Assembly: GCA_030747395.1 (NCBI GenBank)
Contig: JASLKT010000002.1
Coordinates: 1 to 39,078 of the forward strand
Direction: 5' to 3'
Source of the DNA: Candidatus Thalassarchaeaceae archaeon
GTDB taxonomy: Archaea > Thermoplasmatota > Poseidoniia > Poseidoniales > Thalassarchaeaceae
DNA length: 39,078 nucleotides
In this document: piece by piece, positions 1-9,183 of the stretch
How positions within the stretch are numbered: position 1 is the stretch's first letter
Layout: each line of letters opens with the position of its first letter
Program-made: the position numbers and the translations under genes
Notes under the pieces: generated by a model
Told to the model about the DNA's origin: nothing
Seen by the model: only the letters and a program-made list of their open reading frames with translations
Databases searched by the model: none

Positions 1-185
1 GCATCATCATCCGGCTCATCAAATTGTTCTGGGTTGATGGCCCCGCCTTCGATTACATCCTGACCTGCGATGGCAGGTTCATCCTGACTATTTTCGATAT
101 TTCGCGAACGCATTTTCCAAATATATACGAGCAAGCCAATGGTCAAGCCAATCATAGCGTATGTGCCAATCTCAGTGGTTTCCAT
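1..185 (-). CDS. Small N-terminal-TM membrane protein, truncated by window edge
   Basis: Reverse strand ATG at 185 reads METTEIGTYAMIGLTIGLLVYIWKMRSRNIENSQDEPAIAGQDVIEGGAINPEQFDEPDDDA... open to the window start; one hydrophobic helix followed by an acidic tail; co-directional with tiaS just upstream. Confidence 0.6.
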   Translation of the reverse strand, partial: METTEIGTYAMIGLTIGLLVYIWKMRSRNIENSQDEPAIAGQDVIEGGAINPEQFDEPDDD

Positions 186-202
186 GAGCCGTGGAGGGCA
201 TC

Positions 203-1405
203 TCAGACTTCAGACTTGCCCACCCTTGACAGTGGTTTTGACAAATGTCGACGATGAGCGGGTGGTGGCTCTGTCCATTCACTGTCGATTATTTCTGAGC
301 ACCATAAGTCTGCGTGTGTAGAACTGCATTTTGGGCACCTTAGGGGTTGATTTTTTCCTTGAGACTTGAATCTATGTCCACAATTACAATTCGGACGTCG
401 TCTGTTTCTTTCGCCTCTTAACAAGCGAAGTCGTTCAAGATGGATTGAACCATCAAGATTGGTCAAACCATACCATTCAATGCGATCACCGGCAATGATA
501 TTCTGTGCAAGTTTGTTGAGTTCACTACCTTGGGAAAATGAGATTAAAGTTCGACCTACATCGATTTCCACGTGCCCACCTTGCATGATCCGAATGCACT
601 GGACGGTACCAATCTCAGATTCTACTAGATGGTCGTCCGTTGCCTGATTGCTTCGATGGACTCGATAATCAATCGAATATTCAGCCCCATTTTCTTGAAG
701 ATATTCGTGCGCTTGCAAAACACCTTGTTCTGATTCACCCCGAATCCCATACAATACTGGGCAGGGTGTTCGTGGTGAAATGAGGCTGTGATTCGCATTC
801 GGATCACGGTTCATGAATGTAGTTGGGAATAATTTGGCCATCTTTTCAACGAGGGCGATTGGGACTTTTCTGTGACCTGTATTGTCTCTCCATGCCGTAC
901 ATTCCCAAGTGAAATCGCTCCCACCTTGCCAAGCAATGGCGGCGCTTGCACCAATCAAGCCACCGAGTCCGGCGGATGTTGACCACACTCTGTGAGGGTG
1001 TGGTTCCAATTCTGAGATTCGCAAATCAAGTTCAACGAAATTTCGAACTGTGTTCCAATATATTGATTCTGGCAAACTTCCCTTGGTCATCAGCAAAACT
1101 GGTTGTGCTGAATGATTCTCATTTCCAGGTTGAAAATCTACAAATCTGGTAGCGAACCACTCATCCAAGCATGATTCTAATGCTACTGAATCGGCTCCAG
1201 TAATTGAAGCTGATAAGGCTGCATTTCCCCGTGTTCTTCTGGGGGCGAATGGCCATAACCTCACTAAACGTGGATCTACAATGCCAAATCCACTTGCTGA
1301 CAGGTGATTGAGCAAGTCATTGAAATCGTGGGTAGTGCAACCGGATTCTCTTTCATCCGTATCGTCAAGACCGATCCAATATGTCGGGGAGTCCCCGACG
1401 ATCAT
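203..1405 (-). CDS. tiaS: tRNA(Ile2) 2-agmatinylcytidine synthetase (TiaS)
   Basis: 400 aa; N-terminal WIGLDDTDERESGCTTHDF, internal GIRGE segment, OB-like region, C-terminal zinc ribbon CNCGHRF...LRCPKCSS, as in archaeal TiaS. Confidence 0.88.
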   Translation of the reverse strand: MIVGDSPTYWIGLDDTDERESGCTTHDFNDLLNHLSASGFGIVDPRLVRLWPFAPRRTRGNAALSASITGADSVALESCLDEWFATRFVDFQPGNENHSAQPVLLMTKGSLPESIYWNTVRNFVELDLRISELEPHPHRVWSTSAGLGGLIGASAAIAWQGGSDFTWECTAWRDNTGHRKVPIALVEKMAKLFPTTFMNRDPNANHSLISPRTPCPVLYGIRGESEQGVLQAHEYLQENGAEYSIDYRVHRSNQATDDHLVESEIGTVQCIRIMQGGHVEIDVGRTLISFSQGSELNKLAQNIIAGDRIEWYGLTNLDGSIHLERLRLLRGERNRRRPNCNCGHRFKSQGKNQPLRCPKCSSTHADLWCSEIIDSEWTEPPPAHRRHLSKPLSRVGKSEV

Positions 1406-2031
1406 ATTTCCAGGGCATCACCCTCGTCGTTATCGTCCAATAATCTTTCAATGATACCTGCAATGCCTACACGTGCGTCAACTCTGAATCCTCGCACGCC
1501 ATGCTGGAGAGCCGCACCCATATCGGCATCACGATCACCTGCCATGAATGACCTGCCCTCGTCAATTTTTGTAGACAAATATGAGGAATCCGTTGTCACT
1601 TCAAGCGGGATCGAACTTAGTAATTGACGTCCAACTTGCAACATACCAGGTCCGGGTTTTCTTACTGGGCTGTGATCCCAAGGAGCGTAAGGAGAATATA
1701 GCACTAAATCGACATGCGCATTACTATTTTCACGAAGGAGGCCATCGAGGACTTCCTGATTCATTTCTGCCAATTCCTCGTGTGAGAACATACCTCTATT
1801 GACGGGTGATTGATTGGTGACCACGACGATTCTGTATCCTGCTTCTCGTAGTGCCGCAACTGCATGGCCTGCACCGTCCAGCAAAACGACCTCGTCCACA
1901 TTTTTTACGTAATCTTCCCGTCCAACATTGAGAACGCCATCTCTGTCCAAATATGCGATAGACCCGTCCCAGCCTTCGAGGGAATCTACAGGGGCGTCAA
2001 TATCGGCAAGATGCCTTCTAGGGAGGTCCAT
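1402..2031 (-). CDS. HAD-family phosphatase, GmhB-like (D,D-heptose 1,7-bisphosphate phosphatase / histidinol-phosphatase-like)
   Basis: AYLDRDGVLNVGREDYVKNVDEVVLLDGA...VVVTNQSPVNRG...RKPGPGML...MAGDRDADMGAA: HAD motifs with GmhB-type spacing. Stop overlaps tiaS start. Confidence 0.8.
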   Translation of the reverse strand: MDLPRRHLADIDAPVDSLEGWDGSIAYLDRDGVLNVGREDYVKNVDEVVLLDGAGHAVAALREAGYRIVVVTNQSPVNRGMFSHEELAEMNQEVLDGLLRENSNAHVDLVLYSPYAPWDHSPVRKPGPGMLQVGRQLLSSIPLEVTTDSSYLSTKIDEGRSFMAGDRDADMGAALQHGVRGFRVDARVGIAGIIERLLDDNDEGDALEI

Positions 2032-2040
2032 ATTAACACC

Positions 2041-2631
2041 TCATGAATGACTTGGCAAGCCTCTACTGGCCTTTACTGCCTCTTTGACGATATGATTTAT
2101 GATGAGTTGAAGATCTTCAATTCTCTCCATCGATGTTGTGTCACATACAATACAAATATGAGCCATTTCAGCAAGTGCACCACCTTTTCCGGATTTGTAA
2201 TTCCCAGTAATTCCAACAGTTCGCGCTCCATTTTCAGTTGCATAAGCAATCCCATTCAGCACGTTTGAAGAATTACCACTACCTGAGTAGCCTACGACCA
2301 AATCGCCGGGTGCTAGCCATGTCTGCAATTGGCCAACGAAAATATTCGCGTATGATGTGTCGTTAGCCCAGGCAGTCAATGCTGCAATATTGTCTGTGTG
2401 TGCTAGAGTTGGCAAACCCAACTCTTTGCTCCAGTCGCCAGCACTGTGGCTTGGTGTCGCCGCCGAGCCGCCGTTACCAATGAAGTGAACTTTGCCTCCG
2501 TTATCCATTACTTGGAGCATTTCGGTGTATAGTAGCCCCACGGATTCTCGTGATAGAGAGTTGAGTGCTCTTGATAGGTCGGCAATATATCCGTCCATGA
2601 ACTCGTCGAAATCGAAGGTGTCACCGGACAT
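2041..2631 (-). CDS. SIS-domain phosphosugar isomerase, GmhA-like (sedoheptulose-7-phosphate isomerase)
   Basis: FIGNGGSAATPSHSAGDWSKEL and GYSGSGNSSNVLNGI motifs; adjacent to GmhB-like HAD. ORF track starts at a GTG (2643); the ATG at 2631 (MSGDTFDFDEF) is preferred. Confidence 0.82.
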   Translation of the reverse strand: MSGDTFDFDEFMDGYIADLSRALNSLSRESVGLLYTEMLQVMDNGGKVHFIGNGGSAATPSHSAGDWSKELGLPTLAHTDNIAALTAWANDTSYANIFVGQLQTWLAPGDLVVGYSGSGNSSNVLNGIAYATENGARTVGITGNYKSGKGGALAEMAHICIVCDTTSMERIEDLQLIINHIVKEAVKASRGLPSHS

Positions 2632-2659
2632 GCGACTCAACACTGCGTCGTAGCGAGCC

Positions 2660-2664
2660 TATAT
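2660..2664. promoter_or_regulatory. Candidate shared TATA-like element between divergent gmhA-like and archaeosortase genes
   Basis: CTATATG centred near 2662, about 29 nt from ATG 2691 (+) and about 31 nt from ATG 2631 (-); compatible with leaderless archaeal promoters in both directions. Confidence 0.35.
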
Positions 2665-2690
2665 GTGACTTGCCGACCTGTGAAGCCAGC

Positions 2691-3671
2691 ATGGAGGACA
2701 TTATTGCAAATGGTGTCACTTCATTAGGGGCTGTTTTTGGACTCGATTTAGGTCAAACAAACCTAGTCATCGTAACCCTTGGTTTGATTTGTGTTGGATC
2801 GGCATTTCACTTCAACAACACAATTGCTAAGTGGTTTTCACCAGTGGGCTGGGTCTGCGTTGGAATATATTTCTACTTAGGCGCAGAACACTATTTCGAC
2901 ATCTCTGATCCAGTTCTAATTTTCATGTCAATCGCAGCACTTCCCGTCTGCATCGCTTATGGCGGGTGGGAGGCTGTTTTACTTCGAGAAGGACGTTCCG
3001 TTGAGGCTGTTGATTGGTTACGTGGTGCTGTATTCTGGTCCGCAATGCCATATCTCGCCATCCAGCATGTACCCATGCTCAATGCTGGTATTGTTTGGTT
3101 CACTGCGTGGAATACTTCGTTATTTTTGCAGTGGACTGGTGCGGGTGATATACAACTTGGCCAAATGATGGTGGACCTCGGTACTACATCCGAATCTTGG
3201 TCGAGTTGGAATGGCAACAAATGGTTGCTAACCGATACACTTGGAGAAGGCGGATTTTACGTCCCAATGATCCATGCTGATGGAACCGAAGTGAATATCG
3301 GATTTGTCTTGGGTTGTAGTGCTCTTCAATCAATGATTGTCTTTGTTGGTGCAATTGTTGCTGTACGTGAATCGCCTTGGAAACGTAGAGCGCGAGCTTT
3401 ATTGATTACAATTCCACTCATCCACATTCTCAATGTATTTCGCAATGCAGGAATTATTTGGATGCACGTCCAATACAACCAAAATTGGAGCCTAAATGGC
3501 CTAAATATCTTTGATTTTGGTCATGCATATGCCGCAAAGTTTCTCAGTTTGGGTGCCATGTTTTTGATGGCTTTAGTGCTGTTCGATTTATTGCCGAAAT
3601 TACATTCACATGTGATTGCTATACTCGACCCGTTATTCCGGATTTTCAGAATAAAATTGGTCACAAATTAG
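2691..3671 (+). CDS. artA: Archaeosortase (exosortase/archaeosortase family, ArtA-like)
   Basis: Multi-TM protein with the candidate catalytic triad in order: Cys in VLGCSALQSM, Arg in HILNVFRNAGI, His in FDFGHAYAAKFLSL. ATG at 2691 (MEDIIANG) preferred to TTG at 2670. Confidence 0.82.
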   Translation: MEDIIANGVTSLGAVFGLDLGQTNLVIVTLGLICVGSAFHFNNTIAKWFSPVGWVCVGIYFYLGAEHYFDISDPVLIFMSIAALPVCIAYGGWEAVLLREGRSVEAVDWLRGAVFWSAMPYLAIQHVPMLNAGIVWFTAWNTSLFLQWTGAGDIQLGQMMVDLGTTSESWSSWNGNKWLLTDTLGEGGFYVPMIHADGTEVNIGFVLGCSALQSMIVFVGAIVAVRESPWKRRARALLITIPLIHILNVFRNAGIIWMHVQYNQNWSLNGLNIFDFGHAYAAKFLSLGAMFLMALVLFDLLPKLHSHVIAILDPLFRIFRIKLVTN

Positions 3672-6600
3672 CGTGATTTCAATCGTTCCAGAACCTTACC
3701 CTTGAGCGGCATATTATGCTCCCAAGCGAATTCTTTCATCACGCGAAGTGCTTCTTTTTCCCGCTCTGAATCACCCACGAAATCGGTGACATCAATGACA
3801 TCATTACGCGTGTTGGCTTTGAACGCTGCAATCGGTTCTTCGTTCCAAAATACCATGTAGGCGCTACCATACCCAAATCGTTCTCTTAGCAACGATTGGA
3901 AATAGGGCAAGAGTGGATCAGACGGTGGAAGAACGAAATCGCGCATTGGCGGGAGATTGTCGGCCTCTTCTAACAATTCTTGGCGGCCCCAGCAAACCTC
4001 GTGTAAATCATCGACAAGGAATCCTTTGATGAGGTGCCCTTCCTCCTCAAATTCATGCAGAACACTGGATATCATCTCAGGTTTGAATGGGCTCCCTGCC
4101 AATTTTTCGAATTGTTTCAGAGTGATAACAGGATATTCGGTTACCATTTCTCGTAAGTATTCTCTCTTGACCTCCCAAGATTCTTTTCCATCTAGGCGTT
4201 TTACAGTTTTGAATCCGCCTCTGTAGTCCTGAACAAGATGGCCTGAACGAATAAGTGGCTGTGCTAATTTCCTAAATTCTGCACGCTTCATTGCATATCG
4301 ATCCATGAATGTTTTTGCATCGGAATGACCAGAGAAGAACTCTAGAACATCCAGCAAATCTTCATCTGCATCTATTCCTCGTATTTTCAGGAGGCGCTGG
4401 AAATGCTTGTATGGGGCCCAAACTTGGTGATTTCGTAAATTGGTGCCTTGATGTAATTGCTGACTAGCGGCCATCGATTTCAAGTCGACACGGAACATTT
4501 CACATCTTCCTCTGAGGGCGAAATCATCTCGGATTTCTGAGATATGCTCTAAAGCTAGTGTTTCATTCTCAAGTCGAGTGTCTTGATGGAGATGGTGGTG
4601 ATGGAATAGTGCCCGAAGTGTGAGTGATCTCGGGCGTGGGTCAACAACACCGCCCCGAATGTACCGTAGATTATCACCCATTGAACGGAATCCTAATGTC
4701 GCAACAATGGCTTGTATATTTTCATCGCAATCATGGATTGGCTCCCCGTTGAATGCATGCAGAACTGAAACATCAACCAGCGTATCCTTGTAGTTGTCAA
4801 GTAATGTTTCAAATATTTCAGCAAACTCATCTAGATATGCATGTGGGATATGAATATCCTTGATTTCGAGATAGTCATTGACCTTGAACATCAAGATTCG
4901 TCCGACTGGGTCGACGCCTTTGAATACAGGATAATACCATCCTTGTTTGAGTACGTAACGAACTTCCTGAATGAACCTAGAGCAGAATGGGTCGGACTGG
5001 GACAAAATACGAAGTTGCCGGTCTTCACGACGTGGCCGTTGGAGTGAATCTGAGTCGGCTGGAACACAGAAAAAGTCGGTGGGATCTGGTTGAAGTGCTG
5101 TTACTCTGACAATCTTTCCAGCATCTTCTAAATCCCGAAGCACTTCAGCTAGAAATTCAACTGGATGGCTAACAAACAACCGCAATGAGTGCAACTTGAT
5201 TGGACCGATTCTCTTAACCAATTCTTCCAGTGCTTGAGGGAATGGCATCGGCTCATAGACATCATGTACCCGGTGGAAGAGGGACAGCGAACGCTTCCGA
5301 TTGATTAATTCCTCAAACTGCTTGACGTACACCATCTGTCGCTCCATATTCGACAATGAATTTCTTGCATCTCTCTGCACATGCTTATGTTCATCTCCAC
5401 GTGGCAAATCGCCAACGATTTCTGCACGTTCAACATTTACACCAGGAGGGATATTTTTCAACAACTCTTCATCCATTTCAGAAAACCACGGTTCAGGCCT
5501 CAGACCTAGAAGCATGGGGATCATTGCTTTGGTTGTATATCCGACTCGTGAATGCAACAATCTCCCCATGATGATATCTGAATCATGTTTCATGTCTTTC
5601 CAATCGGCGAATCGGAAGTTTTCAATGCGGTCAAGCAATTCTTGCATCTTGGCAAACATAACATGCCCTTCTTCAAGGGCTGTCAATGCATCAGGATATT
5701 GTTTGAATGATTTTGATAGAAGCAAATTTTGCAACTCTCGATATTCAATGATATTATCCTCACCACCAGTGATAATATGTTCATCGACACGCAAAATGAA
5801 TTCACCTTCCTCGGTTTGCTTGTAGAAACCGATTGACACGATATTTCGAACTTCAAGTTCATGCAATAATGACTCGATTTGTGCTTCTGGGAAAGGTAGT
5901 CGACTCGAAAGTTCGACGAGTGTTTTTGGCCCCTCAGTGCCAAGCATATCGACAATCTTGATTCGCAGTGCTTCGTGAGGATCCATTAATTTTGCAGACT
6001 CCCAAGATATCGGATTTGTTCCATCAAATTGAGATACGGATTCATAATGTAGTCCACCAGTATACAATTCGCGCAAATCCAGCATGTCATCCTCACCCTT
6101 AGATGCGAGAATACCCAACGTGCCATGGACTTCTGCCATACGGATTGAGAACCACTTATCATCCACTTCGATTGTGCCCGTACCGCGGATTTTCGTGATT
6201 GCTCCTGTTTCGGCCAATTCGGTCACCCAGCCATTCAGGGTATCGTGATTTATGTTGGTCAACTTATCCTGATAGAGTGGATTGTTTAGATCTGGATGTA
6301 AGCCTCCTCCTTTTTCCATAAGGCGCAGTAATCCGTCTGCATCTTCAGGGATTTTGGCCTTGTTCTGGAAATACAGGTTGAGTGCTTCATCATCCAAATC
6401 TGTAGCGCGCGAACGCCCACCGAGCAAGCGGCGCAGAATCTCAGGATCGATATCTTTGACGAGATACGCTCTGGTGCGCATGCTCAATAAATCCTCAAAT
6501 GCTGCCATGTACAGATTCATGCCGAGAGCGCTTGGTAAAGTGACTCTTGAATGTACGATTCTGACACCTTCATCGTCCATTCTGTTGACAAAATTCTCTA

Positions 6601-9004
6601 ATTCTTCCATGTCCAAGTCAGTGTGGAAAATTTCATTCTGAGCCTCACGGATTAGCAAACTATCCGCATGTTGGCGATGTTCACGGAAAACCTTCTCAGA
6701 TTTTTGCTGGAACTGCTTCGGACTCACTTCTTCTGCACCAATACGCCGAGGGACGATGAGTGATCGACCAGATACTTCTCTGAATCTCTTTGCAAAGAGT
6801 TGGCTATCTAGGAGATACCGTTGCAATACCGCGTCACGCTGATTGTTCTTGAACATCGGATAGATTTCCTTGGTGTCAATTTCTTGTCCGGTTTTGAAGA
6901 GGAATGAATTCTCATCAAATGACATTTCGACGACATGGACATTATTGAGGTCGCACAAACCTGCCATGAAATATCCCATGGCCATATTGAATGCTCGACC
7001 CCTACATGTGGTGATGATGTATGTTGGAACGGGTGAATTCATAATTTGCTCGATGAGGATTTTGTCGGGACTAGGTACCTGAATTGAATCAATGGTGTGT
7101 TCCTCCAAAAATCGGGCTAAAGATTCTGTGACTGGCTGAGATAAACCGTAGGCGCCAGAGAGCAGTAAACGAGGGTCCCTCCCCCTGCGAATTGTAGTGA
7201 CTGTGGCATTCAGTAATTTGAGGACGGCCTGTGAAAGTTCGCGCGTACGACTCATCGCTTCGCCAGACCATGAGGGGACTGTTGGACGATAACCCGTCAC
7301 AGGAGTGACGCTAACCCTGCTCGCTTGAATTCGATGTACACGATAAGTAGAACCACCTAGTAAAAATACATCTCCAGGGCGGATATTTTGCACGAATGAT
7401 GAGGACAATTGACCAATCATCGAACCATCGGCACTGAACACAAGGTAGTTGTTATCTGGAGCGATTGTACCGATATTTGTGTAGTAAATCATCTGGGCGT
7501 AACCACGTTTCCCGATGATATTTTTCTCCCAATCTACCCATACTCTTCGTTCATCCTCCAGTAGATCAAGCACCTCGATATAATCATCATAGGAAAGGCT
7601 TCGATACGGATAGGCTGAGGTAATGATGGAATATGCCTCATCCATGTCAATTTCACCACAAATTGTCAACCCAATGATGAATTGGGCTAGTACGTCGAGG
7701 CAATTTTTGGGGAATCGTAGAAGATCCATTTCACCCGCCATAATCGCACCTTGCAGAGCAACCAGTTCTAGCAGGTCGTGGGATGAAGTGGGTAAGAATC
7801 GAGCGCGAGGTATGCCTCCAACGTGGTGGCCTGCACGGCCAATTCGTTGCAGAGCTGTGGCAATCGAACCTGGGGACCCCAATTGAATGACCATGTCCAC
7901 CGATCCGATGTCAATTCCCATCTCAAGGGAAGATGATGAAACGCAACATCGCAGTTCACCACGCTTGAGTTTACGTTCAACTTCAAGTCTAATTTGCTTG
8001 TCCATCGAACCGTGGTGACCTTCGACTCCAGCTAGGCCCAGCACGCGTAATTTTTGAGTAATAATCTCAGTCATTTGCCGAGTATTTGCGAAGACGAGAG
8101 TTGTTCGATGTGCCTCGACAAGATCTTTGATAATGTCAACATTGTGATCAAGTAATTGTTTGACGGGAACCTCACTGAATTTAGGGTGTGGAAGGATGAT
8201 GTCTAAATCCAATTCTCGGACTTCGCTCACTTTAGCAATGTGTACACAAGATGATTCTTCATCATCGAATACCGGGATTGGTGCACCCGTGTCTGCGTCG
8301 CGATCTCCAGCCTTCACTGGAACAAGGAAATGAGCCACCTCTTCTAGTGGTTCCATTGTTGCCGAAATTCCCAGCCTTTGGACAGGGTTGGCGATTAGTG
8401 TGTCGAGTAGTGCCATGGTCAGAGCCAAATGAGTGCCACGCTTTGTGGGGACCAAAGAGTGCATCTCGTCAATAAGTAACCACTGTAAATCGTTCATCAA
8501 AGGTCTGAATTTTTTTGAAGCGAGGGCCAGACCTAATGATTCGGGGGTTGTTATCAGAATATGTGGGGGCTTTCTAAGCATTTTTTGGCGCTCTGATTGG
8601 GGTGTGTCACCTGTTCTCAGTCCAACTTTGATTTCCTGAGCTCTACCTGGAAGATATCGCTCTTTGATTTCGGTCAATGGACCGATTAAATTTCGCTGAA
8701 TATCGTTCGCAAGTGCTTTGATTGGTGAAATGTAGACGCAGTAAACCTGTTTCTCAAGATTACCGTCAATCGCTAGGCGCACAAGTTTGTCGATGATTGT
8801 CAAAAATGCAGTGAGTGTTTTTCCCGAACCTGTGGGCGAACATAACAATAGATGCTCGCCGGCAAGAATAGAGGGTATTGCCATTTTTTGAGGTTCAGTG
8901 AAATCAGGAAATTTATCCTTAAACCAATCTCGAACGGGTTGGGATAATTTCGAAAGTAAAACCTCGGTATCCTCTAAGGAATCTAGGTATACTGTATCTG
9001 CCAA
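3668..9004 (-). CDS. lhr: Lhr-type superfamily 2 DNA helicase with very long C-terminal extension
   Basis: 1778 aa; Walker A SPTGSGKT, DEMH box, SAT, QRIGRAGHH, Lhr-core-like region, then ~800 aa with winged-helix-like segments. TTG start preceded by AGGAGG (rc of cctcct at 9013-9018). Confidence 0.9.
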   Translation of the reverse strand: MADTVYLDSLEDTEVLLSKLSQPVRDWFKDKFPDFTEPQKMAIPSILAGEHLLLCSPTGSGKTLTAFLTIIDKLVRLAIDGNLEKQVYCVYISPIKALANDIQRNLIGPLTEIKERYLPGRAQEIKVGLRTGDTPQSERQKMLRKPPHILITTPESLGLALASKKFRPLMNDLQWLLIDEMHSLVPTKRGTHLALTMALLDTLIANPVQRLGISATMEPLEEVAHFLVPVKAGDRDADTGAPIPVFDDEESSCVHIAKVSEVRELDLDIILPHPKFSEVPVKQLLDHNVDIIKDLVEAHRTTLVFANTRQMTEIITQKLRVLGLAGVEGHHGSMDKQIRLEVERKLKRGELRCCVSSSSLEMGIDIGSVDMVIQLGSPGSIATALQRIGRAGHHVGGIPRARFLPTSSHDLLELVALQGAIMAGEMDLLRFPKNCLDVLAQFIIGLTICGEIDMDEAYSIITSAYPYRSLSYDDYIEVLDLLEDERRVWVDWEKNIIGKRGYAQMIYYTNIGTIAPDNNYLVFSADGSMIGQLSSSFVQNIRPGDVFLLGGSTYRVHRIQASRVSVTPVTGYRPTVPSWSGEAMSRTRELSQAVLKLLNATVTTIRRGRDPRLLLSGAYGLSQPVTESLARFLEEHTIDSIQVPSPDKILIEQIMNSPVPTYIITTCRGRAFNMAMGYFMAGLCDLNNVHVVEMSFDENSFLFKTGQEIDTKEIYPMFKNNQRDAVLQRYLLDSQLFAKRFREVSGRSLIVPRRIGAEEVSPKQFQQKSEKVFREHRQHADSLLIREAQNEIFHTDLDMEELENFVNRMDDEGVRIVHSRVTLPSALGMNLYMAAFEDLLSMRTRAYLVKDIDPEILRRLLGGRSRATDLDDEALNLYFQNKAKIPEDADGLLRLMEKGGGLHPDLNNPLYQDKLTNINHDTLNGWVTELAETGAITKIRGTGTIEVDDKWFSIRMAEVHGTLGILASKGEDDMLDLRELYTGGLHYESVSQFDGTNPISWESAKLMDPHEALRIKIVDMLGTEGPKTLVELSSRLPFPEAQIESLLHELEVRNIVSIGFYKQTEEGEFILRVDEHIITGGEDNIIEYRELQNLLLSKSFKQYPDALTALEEGHVMFAKMQELLDRIENFRFADWKDMKHDSDIIMGRLLHSRVGYTTKAMIPMLLGLRPEPWFSEMDEELLKNIPPGVNVERAEIVGDLPRGDEHKHVQRDARNSLSNMERQMVYVKQFEELINRKRSLSLFHRVHDVYEPMPFPQALEELVKRIGPIKLHSLRLFVSHPVEFLAEVLRDLEDAGKIVRVTALQPDPTDFFCVPADSDSLQRPRREDRQLRILSQSDPFCSRFIQEVRYVLKQGWYYPVFKGVDPVGRILMFKVNDYLEIKDIHIPHAYLDEFAEIFETLLDNYKDTLVDVSVLHAFNGEPIHDCDENIQAIVATLGFRSMGDNLRYIRGGVVDPRPRSLTLRALFHHHHLHQDTRLENETLALEHISEIRDDFALRGRCEMFRVDLKSMAASQQLHQGTNLRNHQVWAPYKHFQRLLKIRGIDADEDLLDVLEFFSGHSDAKTFMDRYAMKRAEFRKLAQPLIRSGHLVQDYRGGFKTVKRLDGKESWEVKREYLREMVTEYPVITLKQFEKLAGSPFKPEMISSVLHEFEEEGHLIKGFLVDDLHEVCWGRQELLEEADNLPPMRDFVLPPSDPLLPYFQSLLRERFGYGSAYMVFWNEEPIAAFKANTRNDVIDVTDFVGDSEREKEALRVMKEFAWEHNMPLKGKVLERLKSR

Positions 9005-9050
9005 GATAATATCCTCCTATTACTCGTTGGTTAGCGTGGCGAAGCGGTAT

Positions 9051-9067
9051 ATCAACGATTCGTTGAT
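9051..9067. other. Intergenic hairpin ATCAACG-ATT-CGTTGAT (7-bp stem, 3-nt loop)
   Basis: Perfect inverted repeat read directly in the lhr/glyS divergent intergenic region. Confidence 0.7.
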
Positions 9068-9183
9068 TCGATAAGAATTGGCTGTGAAACACCCTATCGT
9101 GGAACAAGTGGATTCTGAAACTCTGCTCCAATATCGAATTTATTCCGATTGCTTGATGTGGCTAACTCGCCCGCGACTGCATA

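Noticed and set aside
1383-1399. GTCGGGG-AGT-CCCCGAC hairpin near the tiaS start
   Set aside because: Same shape as the border hairpins, but fully inside tiaS codons 3-8, so not counted as intergenic evidence.
5301-5825. 174-aa ORF on + strand inside lhr
   Set aside because: Antisense to a clearly coding helicase frame; Ser/Cys-rich low-information product, no motifs.
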